Of a stretch of DNA of 64,000 bases, positions 46,887-57,805 are shown piece by piece; within the stretch, counting starts at the first letter, position 1, and each line of letters starts with the position of its first letter. Both the position numbers and the translations under genes were made by a program. Where the stretch lies: assembly GCF_001647715.1 (NCBI RefSeq), contig NZ_CP015600.1, positions 1,116,001 to 1,180,000 of the forward strand, in the 5' to 3' direction. The notes beneath the pieces are model-generated. The model saw only the letters and a program-made list of their open reading frames with translations, was not told the DNA's origin and searched no databases. Source of the stretch: Pseudomonas antarctica. Its GTDB lineage: Bacteria > Pseudomonadota > Gammaproteobacteria > Pseudomonadales > Pseudomonadaceae.

Positions 46887-48011
46887 GTGCGAATTGCGTT
46901 TTTACTGTCGGCTTGTTTGCTGTGCTTGGGCGCCCAGGCGGCGCCGGTGGATGTGGCAAGCCTGGACCGTGGTGTCTGGCCGGAGAAGCTAAGCAGCCCC
47001 GCGCTGTTCGACGTCGCCTCACGCGCCGAAATCCTGATGTTCGCCCATAGTTTGATCGCCAGCGAAGCCCAGGATGAAGCCGTGCTCAAACAGCGCTTGG
47101 GCCTGAAGATCATCAACCTGGCCGCCATTGACGACCTGCGCCGGCAACTCTGGCAGCGCCTGCTGGAGAACTACACCTTTGCCGAGCAAAGCTGCGAAGA
47201 AGATGCCTCGTTCTGCTACCTGGTGGAAAGCATGGACGACCTGCGCGAACAGGCCGGCAAGTTCCAGGTCAGTGACAACTCTTTCTATATAGGCTGGGCC
47301 AACCCCAGCCACAATTTCCACGAGCGCTACCTGGACGAACTGCTGCGCAAAGCCGCGTTGTTCCCGCAGATCAGCAGTGAAGTCGCGCGTTTTGGCGACC
47401 ACGAACGCAATGGCGACGAATTCAACGACCGCATGTTCCTTTTGACCTTCGACGGCGGCCCGGCACCCGTCAGCGGCAATACTGACTGGCTCACTGACTA
47501 CCTGCGCAAGCAGAAGCTCAACGCCACCTTCTTCGTCCTCGGCAGCAGTTTGCAAACCCGCGTGGAGCGCAGTTCGGCCGCTGACGTACAAGCGCTGTAC
47601 CAGGGACAGTGCGTGGGCACCCAGGGCTGGCAGTATCGCTCCCACAGTCATTGGGTCGAGTGGCAAGGCTCGATCACGCGCAGTGCATCGCTGGCGCAGA
47701 ATCTGATGCCGGAGAACTACGTGCCGCTGTTTCGTCCGCCTTACGGCCAGCGGCGCGCCGACAGTCAGGGCTTCTTCCAGTCCCAGGGTTTGCAGGTGGC
47801 ACTGTGGGATATCGATTCCCAGGACGAGCCGGGCAAACTCAAGGCCGATGAGGCGGCGCAACGCGTATTGACGTTGATGTTGCTGTGGCGCAAAGGGGTG
47901 ATTGTGTTTCACGACACTCAGGACAAGGCGCGGGTCGCATTACCGATGTTGCTACAGGCCACGGCGCAAAGCGGGTTGGGTTGGCAGGACTGCCGGGAGG
48001 CGTTTCGCTGA
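46887..48011 (+). CDS. Secreted polysaccharide-deacetylase-like (NodB-homology) protein with altered active site
   Basis: A 374-residue exported protein. The signal peptide MRIAFLLSACLLCLGAQA begins at the GTG at 46887, with AGGGAGA 6 nt upstream. A ~150-residue N-terminal helical part precedes the NodB domain: MFLLTFDGGPAPVSGN (normally TFDDGP), QYRSHSHW (normally HxxxH), FRPPYGQRR and LWDIDSQDEPG. The second aspartate of motif 1 is Gly and the first histidine of motif 2 appears to be Gln, so two of three expected metal ligands are missing. It may be a non-catalytic relative or use different ligands. It stands alone. Confidence 0.85.
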   Translation: MRIAFLLSACLLCLGAQAAPVDVASLDRGVWPEKLSSPALFDVASRAEILMFAHSLIASEAQDEAVLKQRLGLKIINLAAIDDLRRQLWQRLLENYTFAEQSCEEDASFCYLVESMDDLREQAGKFQVSDNSFYIGWANPSHNFHERYLDELLRKAALFPQISSEVARFGDHERNGDEFNDRMFLLTFDGGPAPVSGNTDWLTDYLRKQKLNATFFVLGSSLQTRVERSSAADVQALYQGQCVGTQGWQYRSHSHWVEWQGSITRSASLAQNLMPENYVPLFRPPYGQRRADSQGFFQSQGLQVALWDIDSQDEPGKLKADEAAQRVLTLMLLWRKGVIVFHDTQDKARVALPMLLQATAQSGLGWQDCREAFR

Positions 48012-48359
48012 AAAAGATGAAGTGCCCGGCCCTGTTGGGGATAAGGCTTTTTCGGGGTGATTTTGTGCGACATTTCGATGCAGGCGGACTTCCGACTTTA
48101 ACGGGGCCCATGGCACTCGGCTAGTGCTATTCGTCATCCTGAAAAATAAACTTCAGAAAAGTGTCAAAGTGCTTTTTCCTGTCATCGTTTTTGCGGTATT
48201 ACGAAGTCAGATCGCCGAAACCTGCAACACAGGTGGCGTCTTCCAAGACTCCTCATGTGGGCACTGCACTTGACGTCACTGCGGTGCAGTCGGTGGTCGA
48301 ATCGAGGCGCAGCACTGTTGTGGTATTGCGTCGACTGGCTCCCACAAAGGTGACCGAGT
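48012..48359. other. Gene-free gap before the phoH-like gene
   Basis: About 350 bp without a credible gene. A REP-end remnant, TGGCTCCCACAAAGGTGACCGAG, lies at its right end; AAAGGTG within it serves as the ribosome-binding region of the following gene. No clear promoter or terminator was seen. Confidence 0.5.
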
Positions 48360-49754
48360 ATGGATGATCATGGACGTAACCCTTCTTCCGACCAGCCAAT
48401 CCTTTATGTGCTTGATACCAACGTACTGATTCACGATCCAAACGCACTGCTTAACTTCGAAGAACACCACGTCGCTATCCCGATGATCGTGCTTGAGGAG
48501 CTCGACAAACTCAAAAGCGGGCACCACAGCGTTGCCGCCGAGTGCCGCCAGGCCATTCGCCTGATCGACAAGACCCTGGGTGAAGCCTCACCCGAGGACG
48601 TTGAAGTCGGCGTGCCTATCCAGCGCGGAAAAAGCGGGCCCAAGGGCTTGCTGTCGATTCTGATGAACAAGCGCAGCGAGCCCAACAGCCTGCTGCCGGA
48701 GAATCTGAACGACAACAAAATCATCAACCAATTGATCGACCTGCACGCGCGTGACAAGGACTTGCGCCTGGTGCTGGTGACCAAAGACATCAATATGCGC
48801 CTCAAGGCACGAGCGTGTGGGATCGCTGCCGAGGACTACAGTACCGACCAACTGGTCGACGACGTGTCGATGCTGTCCCGCGGTTATCACACGATGACCG
48901 GCTCGTTCTGGGACCGCGTCAGCAAAGTCGAAACCCGTCAGGACCATGGCCGCACCTGGCACCAGGTACAGCTGACCGACAACCTGCCTGCCGTGCATAT
49001 CAATGAGTTCATCATCGACGAACAGGGTTTTGTGGGCTGGATCAAAGAGATCCAGGTCGACAAGCTGCTGATCCTCGACCTGCATCAGGAACCCCTGTTG
49101 CACCAGGAAGCCTGGGGCCTGAAACCGCGTGACATCTACCAGAGCCTGGCGCTGTATGCGCTGCTCGACCCGGATATCCACCTGGTCAACCTGACCGGGG
49201 CTGCAGGCTCGGGTAAAACCATCCTCGCCCTGGCGGCCGCCATCGAACAGACCATGGTGACCAAGCGCTATCGCCGCATCATTGCCACCCGCAGCGTGCA
49301 GGGCCTGGACCAGGAAATCGGTTTCCTGCCCGGCACCGAGGCGGAAAAAATGGAGCCGTGGCTGGGGGCGATCACCGACAACCTCGAAGCCTTGCACATG
49401 GATGACGAAAACACCCATGGCAGCGTCGATTACATCCTCAGCAAAGTGCCGTTGCAGTTCAAATCCCTCAACTACATCCGAGGTCGCAGCTTCCAGCAAA
49501 GCCTGATTTTGATCGATGAATGCCAGAACCTGACGCCGCACCAGATGAAAACCATCATCACCCGTGCCGGCGCCGGTTCCAAAGTGGTGTGCCTGGGCAA
49601 CCTGGCACAGATCGACACCCCTTACCTGTCCGCGACCAGCTCCGGGCTGACTTACCTGACGGAACGCTTCAAAGACTTCCCGAACGGCGTGCACATTGCG
49701 CTGCAAGGGGTGCCTCGCTCGATTCTGGCTGAATACGCCGAGTCCCATTTGTAA
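48360..49754 (+). CDS. PIN-domain / PhoH-family ATPase (PhoH2-like)
   Basis: A 464-residue cytoplasmic protein joining an N-terminal PIN ribonuclease domain (residues ~15-150: YVLDTNVLIHDPNAL, MIVLEELDKLK, VTKDINMRLKA, with the acidic residues expected for Mg-dependent RNA cleavage) to a C-terminal PhoH ATPase (residues ~245-460: Walker A GAAGSGKTILALAAA, Walker B LILIDECQNLTPHQMK, GAGSKVVCLGNLAQID). This is the PhoH2 arrangement, in which the protein unwinds and cuts RNA. ATG 48360 has AAAGGTG upstream. It is a single gene with its own terminator. Confidence 0.94.
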   Translation: MDDHGRNPSSDQPILYVLDTNVLIHDPNALLNFEEHHVAIPMIVLEELDKLKSGHHSVAAECRQAIRLIDKTLGEASPEDVEVGVPIQRGKSGPKGLLSILMNKRSEPNSLLPENLNDNKIINQLIDLHARDKDLRLVLVTKDINMRLKARACGIAAEDYSTDQLVDDVSMLSRGYHTMTGSFWDRVSKVETRQDHGRTWHQVQLTDNLPAVHINEFIIDEQGFVGWIKEIQVDKLLILDLHQEPLLHQEAWGLKPRDIYQSLALYALLDPDIHLVNLTGAAGSGKTILALAAAIEQTMVTKRYRRIIATRSVQGLDQEIGFLPGTEAEKMEPWLGAITDNLEALHMDDENTHGSVDYILSKVPLQFKSLNYIRGRSFQQSLILIDECQNLTPHQMKTIITRAGAGSKVVCLGNLAQIDTPYLSATSSGLTYLTERFKDFPNGVHIALQGVPRSILAEYAESHL

Positions 49755-49796
49755 AACACGCTGATGTCGTAGTTGGTGGCTAAATGCCACGAACCA

Positions 49797-49827
49797 CCCC
49801 GGATTTCTCACGAAATCCGGGGTTTTT
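49797..49827 (+). terminator. Rho-independent terminator after the phoH-like gene
   Basis: A perfect 10-bp stem, CCCCGGATTT (49797-49806) and AAATCCGGGG (49813-49822), with a 6-nt loop, is followed by TTTTTG, about 40 nt after the stop codon. Confidence 0.93.
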
Positions 49828-50069
49828 GTTGTGGGCGACATTTGTCTTCGTTAATGCGTCCAGGGTGCTTGTAGTCTTTGTAATTATTTTGTTACATTTT
49901 TTGCCGCCGCAAAAACAATAACAACGCTGTGTGACTCCCGTCGAAACACCACCTCATTGATTCGACGACGTTTTGAGAACCCCTTCGGGTTTTCCGCGTG
50001 ACCCTGCCTATTACAAAAAGCCCGATACATCGCTCATTGACGACGCACATATCCAAAGGGAAAGGAATA

Positions 50070-53000
50070 ATGGACGTAGCAGGTAATGGCTTCACTTTGT
50101 TTCATCGCAAGCGCAGCACCGGTTCCAAATCAATCCCCCTCACGCCCATCGCACTCGGGCTGGCCTTATGGCTGGGTCAGGGCTCAATGGCCTGGGCGGA
50201 TGACAGCAACCCCTACACGGCTCAGGTGCTGGAGTCGGCCTTCAGGAAAGCCGTTGCATCGTTCGGCCCCAACACGGATGTCTACAAGAACCTGCGGTTT
50301 GCTTACGCAGACATTGTCGACCTCGCGGCCAAGGACTTTGCCGCCCAGTCGGGCAAGTTCGATTCGCCCCTCAAGCAATACTACGAACTGCAGCCGGAAA
50401 ACCTGACCATCGGCGCCATGCTCGGCGATACCAAGCGTCCGCTGGACTATGCCTCGCGCCTGGATTACTACCGCAGCCGACTGTTCAGCAACAATGGCCG
50501 CTATACCACCAATATTCTGGATTTCTCCAAGGCCATCCTCGCGAACCTGCCGGCTGCCAAGCCCTATACCTATGTTGAGCCGGGCGTCAGCAGCAACCTG
50601 AATGGGCAACTGAATGCAGGCCAATCCTGGGCGGGCGCCACGCGTGACTGGAGCGCCAACGCCCAAACCTGGAAGACCCCGGAAGCCCAGGTCAACTCCG
50701 GCCTGGACCGCACCAACGCGTATTACGCCTATGCCCTGGGCATGACCGGCAAGGGCGTGAATGTGGGTGTGCTCGACTCGGGCATCCTCACCAAACACTT
50801 CGAGTTCCAGGGCAAAAATGCCCAGGGCCAGGACCGGGTGCAAGCGGTGACGTCCACCGGCGAGTATTACGCCACCCACCCGCGCTACCTCCACGACACC
50901 CCGGACGGCGAGTTTCAAAAGGGCGAGCACTTCAGTATTTCCGGTGAGTACGACCCGATCATCAATGACGGTCACGGCACGGAAATGTCCGGGGTACTGG
51001 GGGCCAGTCGCAACGGCACCGGCATGCATGGCATTGCCTTTGACGCGAATATTTTTGTCGCCAATACCGGCGGCACCGACGACAACCGTTTCCAGGGCTC
51101 CAACGACCTCGACTACAACGCGTTCATGGCCAGCTACAACGCCCTGGCGGCGAAGAACGTGTCGATCGTCAACCAGAGCTGGGGGCAAAATTCGCGCAAC
51201 GACGTGGAGAACCACTTTGGTAATGTCGGCGACAGTGCGGCCGACAACTTGCGCGACATGACCGCCGCCTATCGCCCGTTCTGGGACAAGGCCCACGCCG
51301 GGCAGAAAACCTGGCTGGATGCCATGGCGGACGCCGCACGGCAAAACACTTTTATCCAGATCATCTCGGCGGGCAACGACAGCCACGGTGCCAACCCGGA
51401 CACCAACGCCAACCTGCCGTTTTTCAAGCCGGACATCGAAGCAAAATTCCTCTCGATCACCGGTTACGACGAAACCAGCGCCCAGGTGTATAACCGCTGC
51501 GGTACTTCGAAGTGGTGGTGTGTGATGGGGGTTTCGGGCATTCCGTCCACCGGGCCGGAAGGCGAAATCATCCCGAATGCCAACGGTACGTCCGCCGCCG
51601 CACCGAGCGTTTCCGGGGCGTTGGCCCTGGTGATTCAGCGCTTCCCTTACATGACCGCCAGCCAGGCGCGGGATGTGTTGCTGACCACCTCCAGCCTGCA
51701 AGCGCCGGATGGCCCGGACACGCCTGTCGGTAACCTGACGGGTGGGCGCACCTACGACAACCTGCAACCGGTGCACGATGCCGCGCCAGGCACGCCGCAA
51801 GTGCCGGGAGTGGTCAGTGGCTGGGGCTTGCCTAATCTGCAAAAAGCCATGCAGGGGCCGGGGCAGTTCCTCGGTTCGGTGGCGGTGGCATTGCCCACCG
51901 GTACGCGTGATATCTGGGCTAACCCGATTTCCGATGAAGCGATTCGCGCCCGTCGTGTAGAAGACGCCACCGAACAGGCAACGTGGGCGGCGACCAAACA
52001 GCAAAAAGGCTGGCTGAACGGGCTGCCTGCCAATGCCTCGGCGGATGACCAGTTTGAATACGAAATCGGCCACGCCCGGGAACAGGCGACGCTGGCACGC
52101 GGTAAGGATTTGCTCACCGGCACGACCTATGTCGGCAGCCTGGCCAAGTCTGGGGACGGCGAATTGGTGCTGGAAGGCCAGAACACCTATTCGGGCAGCA
52201 CGTGGGTACGCGGCGGCAAGCTGTCGGTCGACGGCTCGTTGACCTCGGCCGTGACGGTGGATGGCAGCGCCGTGGGTACGGTGAACGCGGATAACGGTGT
52301 GCCGACCACCCTGGGCGGCACACTGGCCGGTAACGGCAGCGTGGGAGCCTTGACCGTGAACAATGGCGGCCGCGTGGCGCCGGGTCATTCGATCGGCACG
52401 CTGCACACCGGTAACGTCACCTTCAACCCGGGTTCGGTGTATGCCGTGGAGGTCGGCCCGAACGGGCAGAGCGACCAGATCCAGAGCAGCGGCGTCGCCA
52501 CGCTCAATGGCGGTGTTGTCACTGTGTCCCTGGAAAACAGCCCCAACCTGCTGTCCGCCACCGAAGCCCGTAGCCTGCTGGGCCAGCAGTTCAACATCCT
52601 CAGCGCCAGCCAGGGCATCAACGGCCAGTTTGCGGCGATTACGCCCAACTACCTGTTTATCGGCACTCAACTGAACTACCAGCCGAACCAACTGAGCCTG
52701 GCGGTGGAACGCAACCAGACGAGTTTTGCCAGCGTCGCGCAAACCCGCAACGAACGCGCCGTGGCAACCGTGGCCGATACATTGGGCAGCGGCAGCCCTG
52801 TGTATGAAAGCCTCCTGGCCTCGGACTCCGCCGCCCAGGCGCAGGCCGCGTTCAAGCAACTGTCGGGGCAGCTGCACTCGGATGTGGCGGCGGCGCAAAT
52901 GGCCGACAGCCGTTACCTTCGCGAAGCGGTCAACGGTCGTCTGCAACAGGCCCAGGCGCTGGATTCCAGTGCGCAAATCCAGACCAGCGATAACGGTGGC

Positions 53001-53801
53001 TGGGTGCAACTGCTGGGGGGGCGCAATAACGTCAGCGGCGACAACAACGCCAGCGGCTACTCCTCGTCCACCAGCGGTGTGCTGCTGGGGCTGGACACGG
53101 ACGTCGGCGACGGCTGGCGTGTAGGCGCGGCGACCGGCTACACCCAGAGTCATCTCAATGGCGAGTCGGCTTCGGCGGACAGTGACAACTATCACCTGTC
53201 GGTCTACGGCGGTAAACGCTTCGACGCCATCGCCCTGCGCTTGGGTGGCGCCACCACCTGGCATCGCCTGGACACCTCGCGGCGTGTGGCTTACGCCAAC
53301 CAGTCGGACTATGACAAAGCCGACTACAACGCCCGTACGGACCAAGTGTTTGCCGAGATCGGTTACACCCAGTGGAACCTGTTCGAACCCTTCGCCAACC
53401 TGACGTACCTGAATTACCAGAGCGATTCGTTCAAGGAGAAGGGCGGCGCCGCAGCCTTGCACGCCAGCAAGCAAAGCCAGGACGCCACGCTGTCGACCCT
53501 GGGCCTGCGCGCGCATACCCAATTGGCGGTCAGCTCGACGTCGGCAGTGACGTTGCGCGGGGAGCTGGGTTGGGAGCATCAGTTCGGCGATACCGATCGC
53601 GATGCCTCGCTGAAGTTTACCGGCAGTGACACCGCCTTCGCCGTTAACAGTGTGCCCGTGGCCCGTGATGGCGCGGTGATCAAGGCCAGTGCGGAAATGG
53701 CGTTGACCAAAGACACGCTGGTGTCCTTGAACTACAGCGGTTTGCTGTCCAACCGGGGTAACAACAACGGGATCAATGCCGGATTTACGTTCCGCTTCTA
53801 A
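50070..53801 (+). CDS. Subtilisin-type (S8) serine protease autotransporter
   Basis: A 1243-residue type V secreted protease. A long signal peptide (~43 residues, ending SMAWA) is followed by a ~180-residue N-terminal region. The S8 domain has D236 in VGVLDSGI, H302 in NDGHGTEMSGV and S508 in NANGTSAAAPSVSGAL. A passenger stem follows with an autotransporter beta-strand repeat (GQNTYSGSTWVRGGKLSVDG). The C-terminal ~270 residues form the beta-barrel, ending in FTFRF. ATG 50070 has AAAGGAAT directly upstream; an upstream in-frame start at 49998 adds a tail before the signal peptide. It resembles EprS/Ssp-type autotransporter proteases. Substrates unknown. A strong terminator follows. Confidence 0.95.
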   Translation: MDVAGNGFTLFHRKRSTGSKSIPLTPIALGLALWLGQGSMAWADDSNPYTAQVLESAFRKAVASFGPNTDVYKNLRFAYADIVDLAAKDFAAQSGKFDSPLKQYYELQPENLTIGAMLGDTKRPLDYASRLDYYRSRLFSNNGRYTTNILDFSKAILANLPAAKPYTYVEPGVSSNLNGQLNAGQSWAGATRDWSANAQTWKTPEAQVNSGLDRTNAYYAYALGMTGKGVNVGVLDSGILTKHFEFQGKNAQGQDRVQAVTSTGEYYATHPRYLHDTPDGEFQKGEHFSISGEYDPIINDGHGTEMSGVLGASRNGTGMHGIAFDANIFVANTGGTDDNRFQGSNDLDYNAFMASYNALAAKNVSIVNQSWGQNSRNDVENHFGNVGDSAADNLRDMTAAYRPFWDKAHAGQKTWLDAMADAARQNTFIQIISAGNDSHGANPDTNANLPFFKPDIEAKFLSITGYDETSAQVYNRCGTSKWWCVMGVSGIPSTGPEGEIIPNANGTSAAAPSVSGALALVIQRFPYMTASQARDVLLTTSSLQAPDGPDTPVGNLTGGRTYDNLQPVHDAAPGTPQVPGVVSGWGLPNLQKAMQGPGQFLGSVAVALPTGTRDIWANPISDEAIRARRVEDATEQATWAATKQQKGWLNGLPANASADDQFEYEIGHAREQATLARGKDLLTGTTYVGSLAKSGDGELVLEGQNTYSGSTWVRGGKLSVDGSLTSAVTVDGSAVGTVNADNGVPTTLGGTLAGNGSVGALTVNNGGRVAPGHSIGTLHTGNVTFNPGSVYAVEVGPNGQSDQIQSSGVATLNGGVVTVSLENSPNLLSATEARSLLGQQFNILSASQGINGQFAAITPNYLFIGTQLNYQPNQLSLAVERNQTSFASVAQTRNERAVATVADTLGSGSPVYESLLASDSAAQAQAAFKQLSGQLHSDVAAAQMADSRYLREAVNGRLQQAQALDSSAQIQTSDNGGWVQLLGGRNNVSGDNNASGYSSSTSGVLLGLDTDVGDGWRVGAATGYTQSHLNGESASADSDNYHLSVYGGKRFDAIALRLGGATTWHRLDTSRRVAYANQSDYDKADYNARTDQVFAEIGYTQWNLFEPFANLTYLNYQSDSFKEKGGAAALHASKQSQDATLSTLGLRAHTQLAVSSTSAVTLRGELGWEHQFGDTDRDASLKFTGSDTAFAVNSVPVARDGAVIKASAEMALTKDTLVSLNYSGLLSNRGNNNGINAGFTFRF

Positions 53802-53821
53802 TCCCGCGTTGTTGGTTATGA

Positions 53822-53855
53822 GGGGCGCACTGAGCAATCAGTGCGCCCCTTTTTT
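53822..53855 (+). terminator. Rho-independent terminator after the autotransporter gene
   Basis: GGGGCGCACTGA (53822-53833), loop GCAA and TCAGTGCGCCCC (53838-53849) form a perfect 12-bp stem, followed by TTTTTT (53850-53855). Confidence 0.95.
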
Positions 53856-53927
53856 GATGGGATAAACAGCCCTGCGCAAAATTGACTCACAGGTTTACAA
53901 TTGCCGCTCCTGATCAGGAGTATCCCT

Positions 53928-54401
53928 GTGCTGACTCATCTCGATTCCCAAGGTCGCGCCCATATGGTCGACGTCACCGACAAAGCCGTGACGTTCCGCG
54001 AGGCCGTGGCCGAAGCGCGGGTGCGCATGCTGCCCGACACCCTGAAAATGATTGTCGACGGCGCCCACCCCAAGGGCGACGTGTTTGCCGTGGCCCGTAT
54101 TGCCGGGATCCAGGCCGCTAAAAAAACCAGTGATCTGATCCCGCTGTGCCACCCGCTGATGCTCACGGGCGTCAAGGTCGAGTTGAGCGCCGATGGCGTC
54201 GACGCCGTGCATATCCTCGCGCGTTGCAAACTCAGCGGCCAGACCGGCGTGGAGATGGAAGCGCTGACCGCTGCCAGTGTCGCAGCGCTGACGATCTACG
54301 ACATGTGCAAGGCCGTGGACCGTGGCATGACCATCGAAAGTATTCGCCTGCTGGAAAAGCTCGGCGGTAAAAGCGGGCATTTCAAGGCGGACCAGGCATG
54401 A
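53928..54401 (+). CDS. moaC: Cyclic pyranopterin monophosphate synthase MoaC
   Basis: A 157-residue enzyme of molybdenum cofactor synthesis that, after MoaA, forms cyclic pyranopterin monophosphate. Family motifs are [51 protein letters not shown] and [12 protein letters not shown]. The start is taken at GTG 53928, with CAGGAG 8-9 nt upstream, which gives the usual short N terminus; the frame is open back to 53901. It overlaps moaD by ATGA, forming a moaCDE operon; moaA is not in this window. Confidence 0.96.
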   Translation: MLTHLDSQGRAHMVDVTDKAVTFREAVAEARVRMLPDTLKMIVDGAHPKGDVFAVARIAGIQAAKKTSDLIPLCHPLMLTGVKVELSADGVDAVHILARCKLSGQTGVEMEALTAASVAALTIYDMCKAVDRGMTIESIRLLEKLGGKSGHFKADQA

Positions 54402-54640
54402 GCATCAACGTACTGTTTTTTGCGCGCTACGCCGAGGCGGTGGGTTTCGATTCACTGGAGATGGAGGGCGATTTCGCCACTGTCGATGCTGTGCGTCTTG
54501 CGCTGGCCGGTGACCCGGAGTTTGCCGTGCTCAACGAACCCAGCCTGATGTGCGCGCGTAACGAAGAACTTTGTTCGTTGGACGAGCCACTGAACGATGG
54601 TGATGAAGTCGCGTTTTTCCCGCCTGTGACCGGAGGCTGA
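54398..54640 (+). CDS. moaD: Molybdopterin synthase small subunit MoaD
   Basis: An 80-residue ubiquitin-like sulfur carrier. It begins [20 protein letters not shown] and ends [11 protein letters not shown]. The C-terminal Gly-Gly is the site that is adenylylated and made into a thiocarboxylate to supply sulfur to the pterin. It overlaps moaC by four bases and ends 2 nt before moaE, so the two synthase subunits are made together. Confidence 0.96.
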   Translation: MSINVLFFARYAEAVGFDSLEMEGDFATVDAVRLALAGDPEFAVLNEPSLMCARNEELCSLDEPLNDGDEVAFFPPVTGG

Positions 54641-54642
54641 CC

Positions 54643-55092
54643 ATGGCCATTCGGGTGCAGGCTGAGGCGTTTGATCCGGGCTTCGAAGTCAACGCGATGC
54701 ATGCGGCCAATGTCGGCGTGGGCGCGGTGGTGAGTTTTGTCGGCTATGTGCGCGATTTCAATGACGGCCGCGACGTGTCGGGCATGTTCCTTGAGCACTA
54801 TCCCGGCATGACCGAAAAAGCCCTGGCCAAGATCGCGGTGGAAGCCGAACAACGTTGGCCGTTGCTCAAGCTGGAAGTGCTGCACCGCATCGGCGCGCTG
54901 GAGCCGGGCGAGCCGATTGTGTTCGTGGCCGCCGCCAGTGCGCATCGCCAGGCCGCGTTTGATGCCTGTGCGTTTGTGATGGACTACCTGAAGACCCGCG
55001 CGCCGTTCTGGAAGAAAGAACACACCCCTGAAGGGCCACGCTGGGTGGAAGGGCGGGGCAGCGATCACGCGGCGGCGGATCGCTGGAAGTAA
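54643..55092 (+). CDS. moaE: Molybdopterin synthase catalytic subunit MoaE
   Basis: A 149-residue subunit that, with MoaD, inserts the dithiolene sulfurs to make molybdopterin. Conserved segments are VGAVVSFVGYVRDFNDG, MFLEHYPGMTEKAL, VLHRIGALEPGEPIVFVAAASAHRQAAFDAC and the active-site lysine region APFWKKEHTPEGPRWVEG. It is the last gene of moaCDE; a REPIN lies 31 nt downstream. Confidence 0.97.
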   Translation: MAIRVQAEAFDPGFEVNAMHAANVGVGAVVSFVGYVRDFNDGRDVSGMFLEHYPGMTEKALAKIAVEAEQRWPLLKLEVLHRIGALEPGEPIVFVAAASAHRQAAFDACAFVMDYLKTRAPFWKKEHTPEGPRWVEGRGSDHAAADRWK

Positions 55093-55123
55093 ACAGCTGA
55101 CTAAATGTGTGTGGAGATCCAAA

Positions 55124-55212
55124 TGTGGGAGCGGGCTTGCTCGCGAAAGCGGTGTCTCAGTCAGTACATCTTTAACTGACAGACCGCATTCGCGAGCAAG
55201 CCCGCTCCCACA
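55124..55212. repeat. REPIN (inverted REP pair)
   Basis: The arms TGTGGGAGCGGGCTTGCTCG and CGAGCAAGCCCGCTCCCACA span 89 bp between the convergent moaE and rhlB stops. A shared transcript-end role is plausible. Confidence 0.93.
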
Positions 55213-55231
55213 TTTTTAATCGCATTCCGGC

Positions 55232-56701
55232 TTACGGGCGTTTGCGTTCCACAGCCCGCAGCAAATGCGTCGGCGGCGTCTCGCAACTGATCTTGCGACC
55301 CAGCAACGTCTCGATCGACGGCAGCTGGTACGAGTCATCTTCCCCGGCAAAGCTGATCGATACACCCGCAGCGCCTGCACGGCCGGTACGGCCAATGCGG
55401 TGCACGTAGTCGTCCGGCACTTCCGGCAGGGTGAAGTTGATCACATGGCTGATGCCATCAATGTGAATTCCGCGCCCGGCAACGTCAGTGGCCACCAGCA
55501 CGCGAATCTTGCCTTCGCGAAAGCCTTCCAGGGTCTTGATGCGCTTGTGTTGCGGCACATCGCCGGACAGTTGCGCAGCGTTGACGCCATCGCGTACCAG
55601 GCGTTCTTCGATGCGGCGCACTTCGTCCTTGCGGTTGGCGAACACCATCACGCGTTCCCAACCATTGTCGTTGATCAGGTTGTAGAGCAGCTTGTACTTG
55701 TCGGCGCCGGCGACGGCGTAGATGTGCTGTTCGACGTTTTCGCTGGCGACGTTCAGCGCTTCGATCTCGACGATGGACGGGTCGGTGGTCCACTGCTTGG
55801 CGAGGTTCATCACGTCTTCGGTGAAGGTCGCGGAGAACAGCAGGGTTTGGCGCTCGTTTTTCGGCGGGGTCTGGCGAATGATCTGACGTACTTGCGGGAT
55901 AAAACCCATGTCGAGCATGCGGTCGGCTTCGTCCAGCACCATCACTTCGACCATGTCCAAATGCACGTCGCCGCGCTGGTTGAAGTCGAGCAGGCGGCCC
56001 GGGGTGGCGACCAGGATGTCGCAGTGACGGGCTTCGAGGTGCTTGAGTTGCTTGTCGAAGTCCATGCCGCCAACGAACGTCATGACGTTGAGGCCGGTGT
56101 ACTTGGTCAGGTCGGCGGCGTCCTTGGCGATCTGCACCACCAGCTCCCGGGTCGGGGCGATGATCAGTGCGCGCGGCTCACCCATGTAGCGTTCTTTGGG
56201 CGGCGGCGTTTGCAGCAGCTGGGTGATGATCGAAATCAGGAACGCGGCGGTCTTGCCGGTGCCGGTTTGCGCGCGACCAATGGCATCTTTGCCGGCGAGG
56301 GTGAAACCCAGCACCTGCGCCTGGATCGGCGTGCAGTACGGGAACCCCAGGTCCTGGATGGCGTGCATCAGTTCCGGGGCCAGTTTGAAATCGTGGAAGC
56401 GGGTTTTGCCTTCCTGGGGCTCGACGGCGAAGTCTTCGAGTTTCCACGGGGTCACGGGCGGTTTTGGTGCGCGTTCGCGGCGTGGTGCTTTCGGCGCCGG
56501 CGCCGGTGCGGGGGCGGCCTCAGCAGGCAGTACCTGTTCAGGTGGCGTCACCGGCGGTTTCTTCGGCGAGGCGACAGGTGCGGTCCGGCCTGGCTGTTGA
56601 CCGTCATTGCGGCTGTCGGAGGAGGGGACAGGAGCACTGGGAACAGGCGCGAACGGCTCAGCCTCGCTTTTGCCGAACATCTTCTTAAGTGCTTTGAGCA
56701 C
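55232..56701 (-). CDS. rhlB: DEAD-box ATP-dependent RNA helicase RhlB
   Basis: A 489-residue RNA helicase, in other bacteria a partner of RNase E in the degradosome. The first ~85 residues are proline/alanine-rich and probably disordered, unlike E. coli RhlB. The helicase core then has the Q motif region ([11 protein letters not shown]), Walker [22 protein letters not shown], the box [15 protein letters not shown], the SAT motif in [10 protein letters not shown], and [13 protein letters not shown]. The C terminus stops soon after the core. The gene lies between moaE and a carboxylesterase gene, as in P. aeruginosa, where the neighbouring order is similar. Confidence 0.94.
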   Translation of the reverse strand: MLKALKKMFGKSEAEPFAPVPSAPVPSSDSRNDGQQPGRTAPVASPKKPPVTPPEQVLPAEAAPAPAPAPKAPRRERAPKPPVTPWKLEDFAVEPQEGKTRFHDFKLAPELMHAIQDLGFPYCTPIQAQVLGFTLAGKDAIGRAQTGTGKTAAFLISIITQLLQTPPPKERYMGEPRALIIAPTRELVVQIAKDAADLTKYTGLNVMTFVGGMDFDKQLKHLEARHCDILVATPGRLLDFNQRGDVHLDMVEVMVLDEADRMLDMGFIPQVRQIIRQTPPKNERQTLLFSATFTEDVMNLAKQWTTDPSIVEIEALNVASENVEQHIYAVAGADKYKLLYNLINDNGWERVMVFANRKDEVRRIEERLVRDGVNAAQLSGDVPQHKRIKTLEGFREGKIRVLVATDVAGRGIHIDGISHVINFTLPEVPDDYVHRIGRTGRAGAAGVSISFAGEDDSYQLPSIETLLGRKISCETPPTHLLRAVERKRP

Positions 56702-56803
56702 GGTGATCTCATTAATTGGTTAAGGAATGTACGCCGGCCAGTGTAATGCAAGAAACGGGCGCGGCGTAGTGCGTCTGTCATACGGCTACATAAACGCTGG
56801 GTT

Positions 56804-57805
<1,002 letters not shown>

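Noticed and set aside
55265..56746. 493-codon plus-strand frame opposite rhlB
   Set aside because: Antisense shadow; all DEAD-box motifs are on the minus strand in order.
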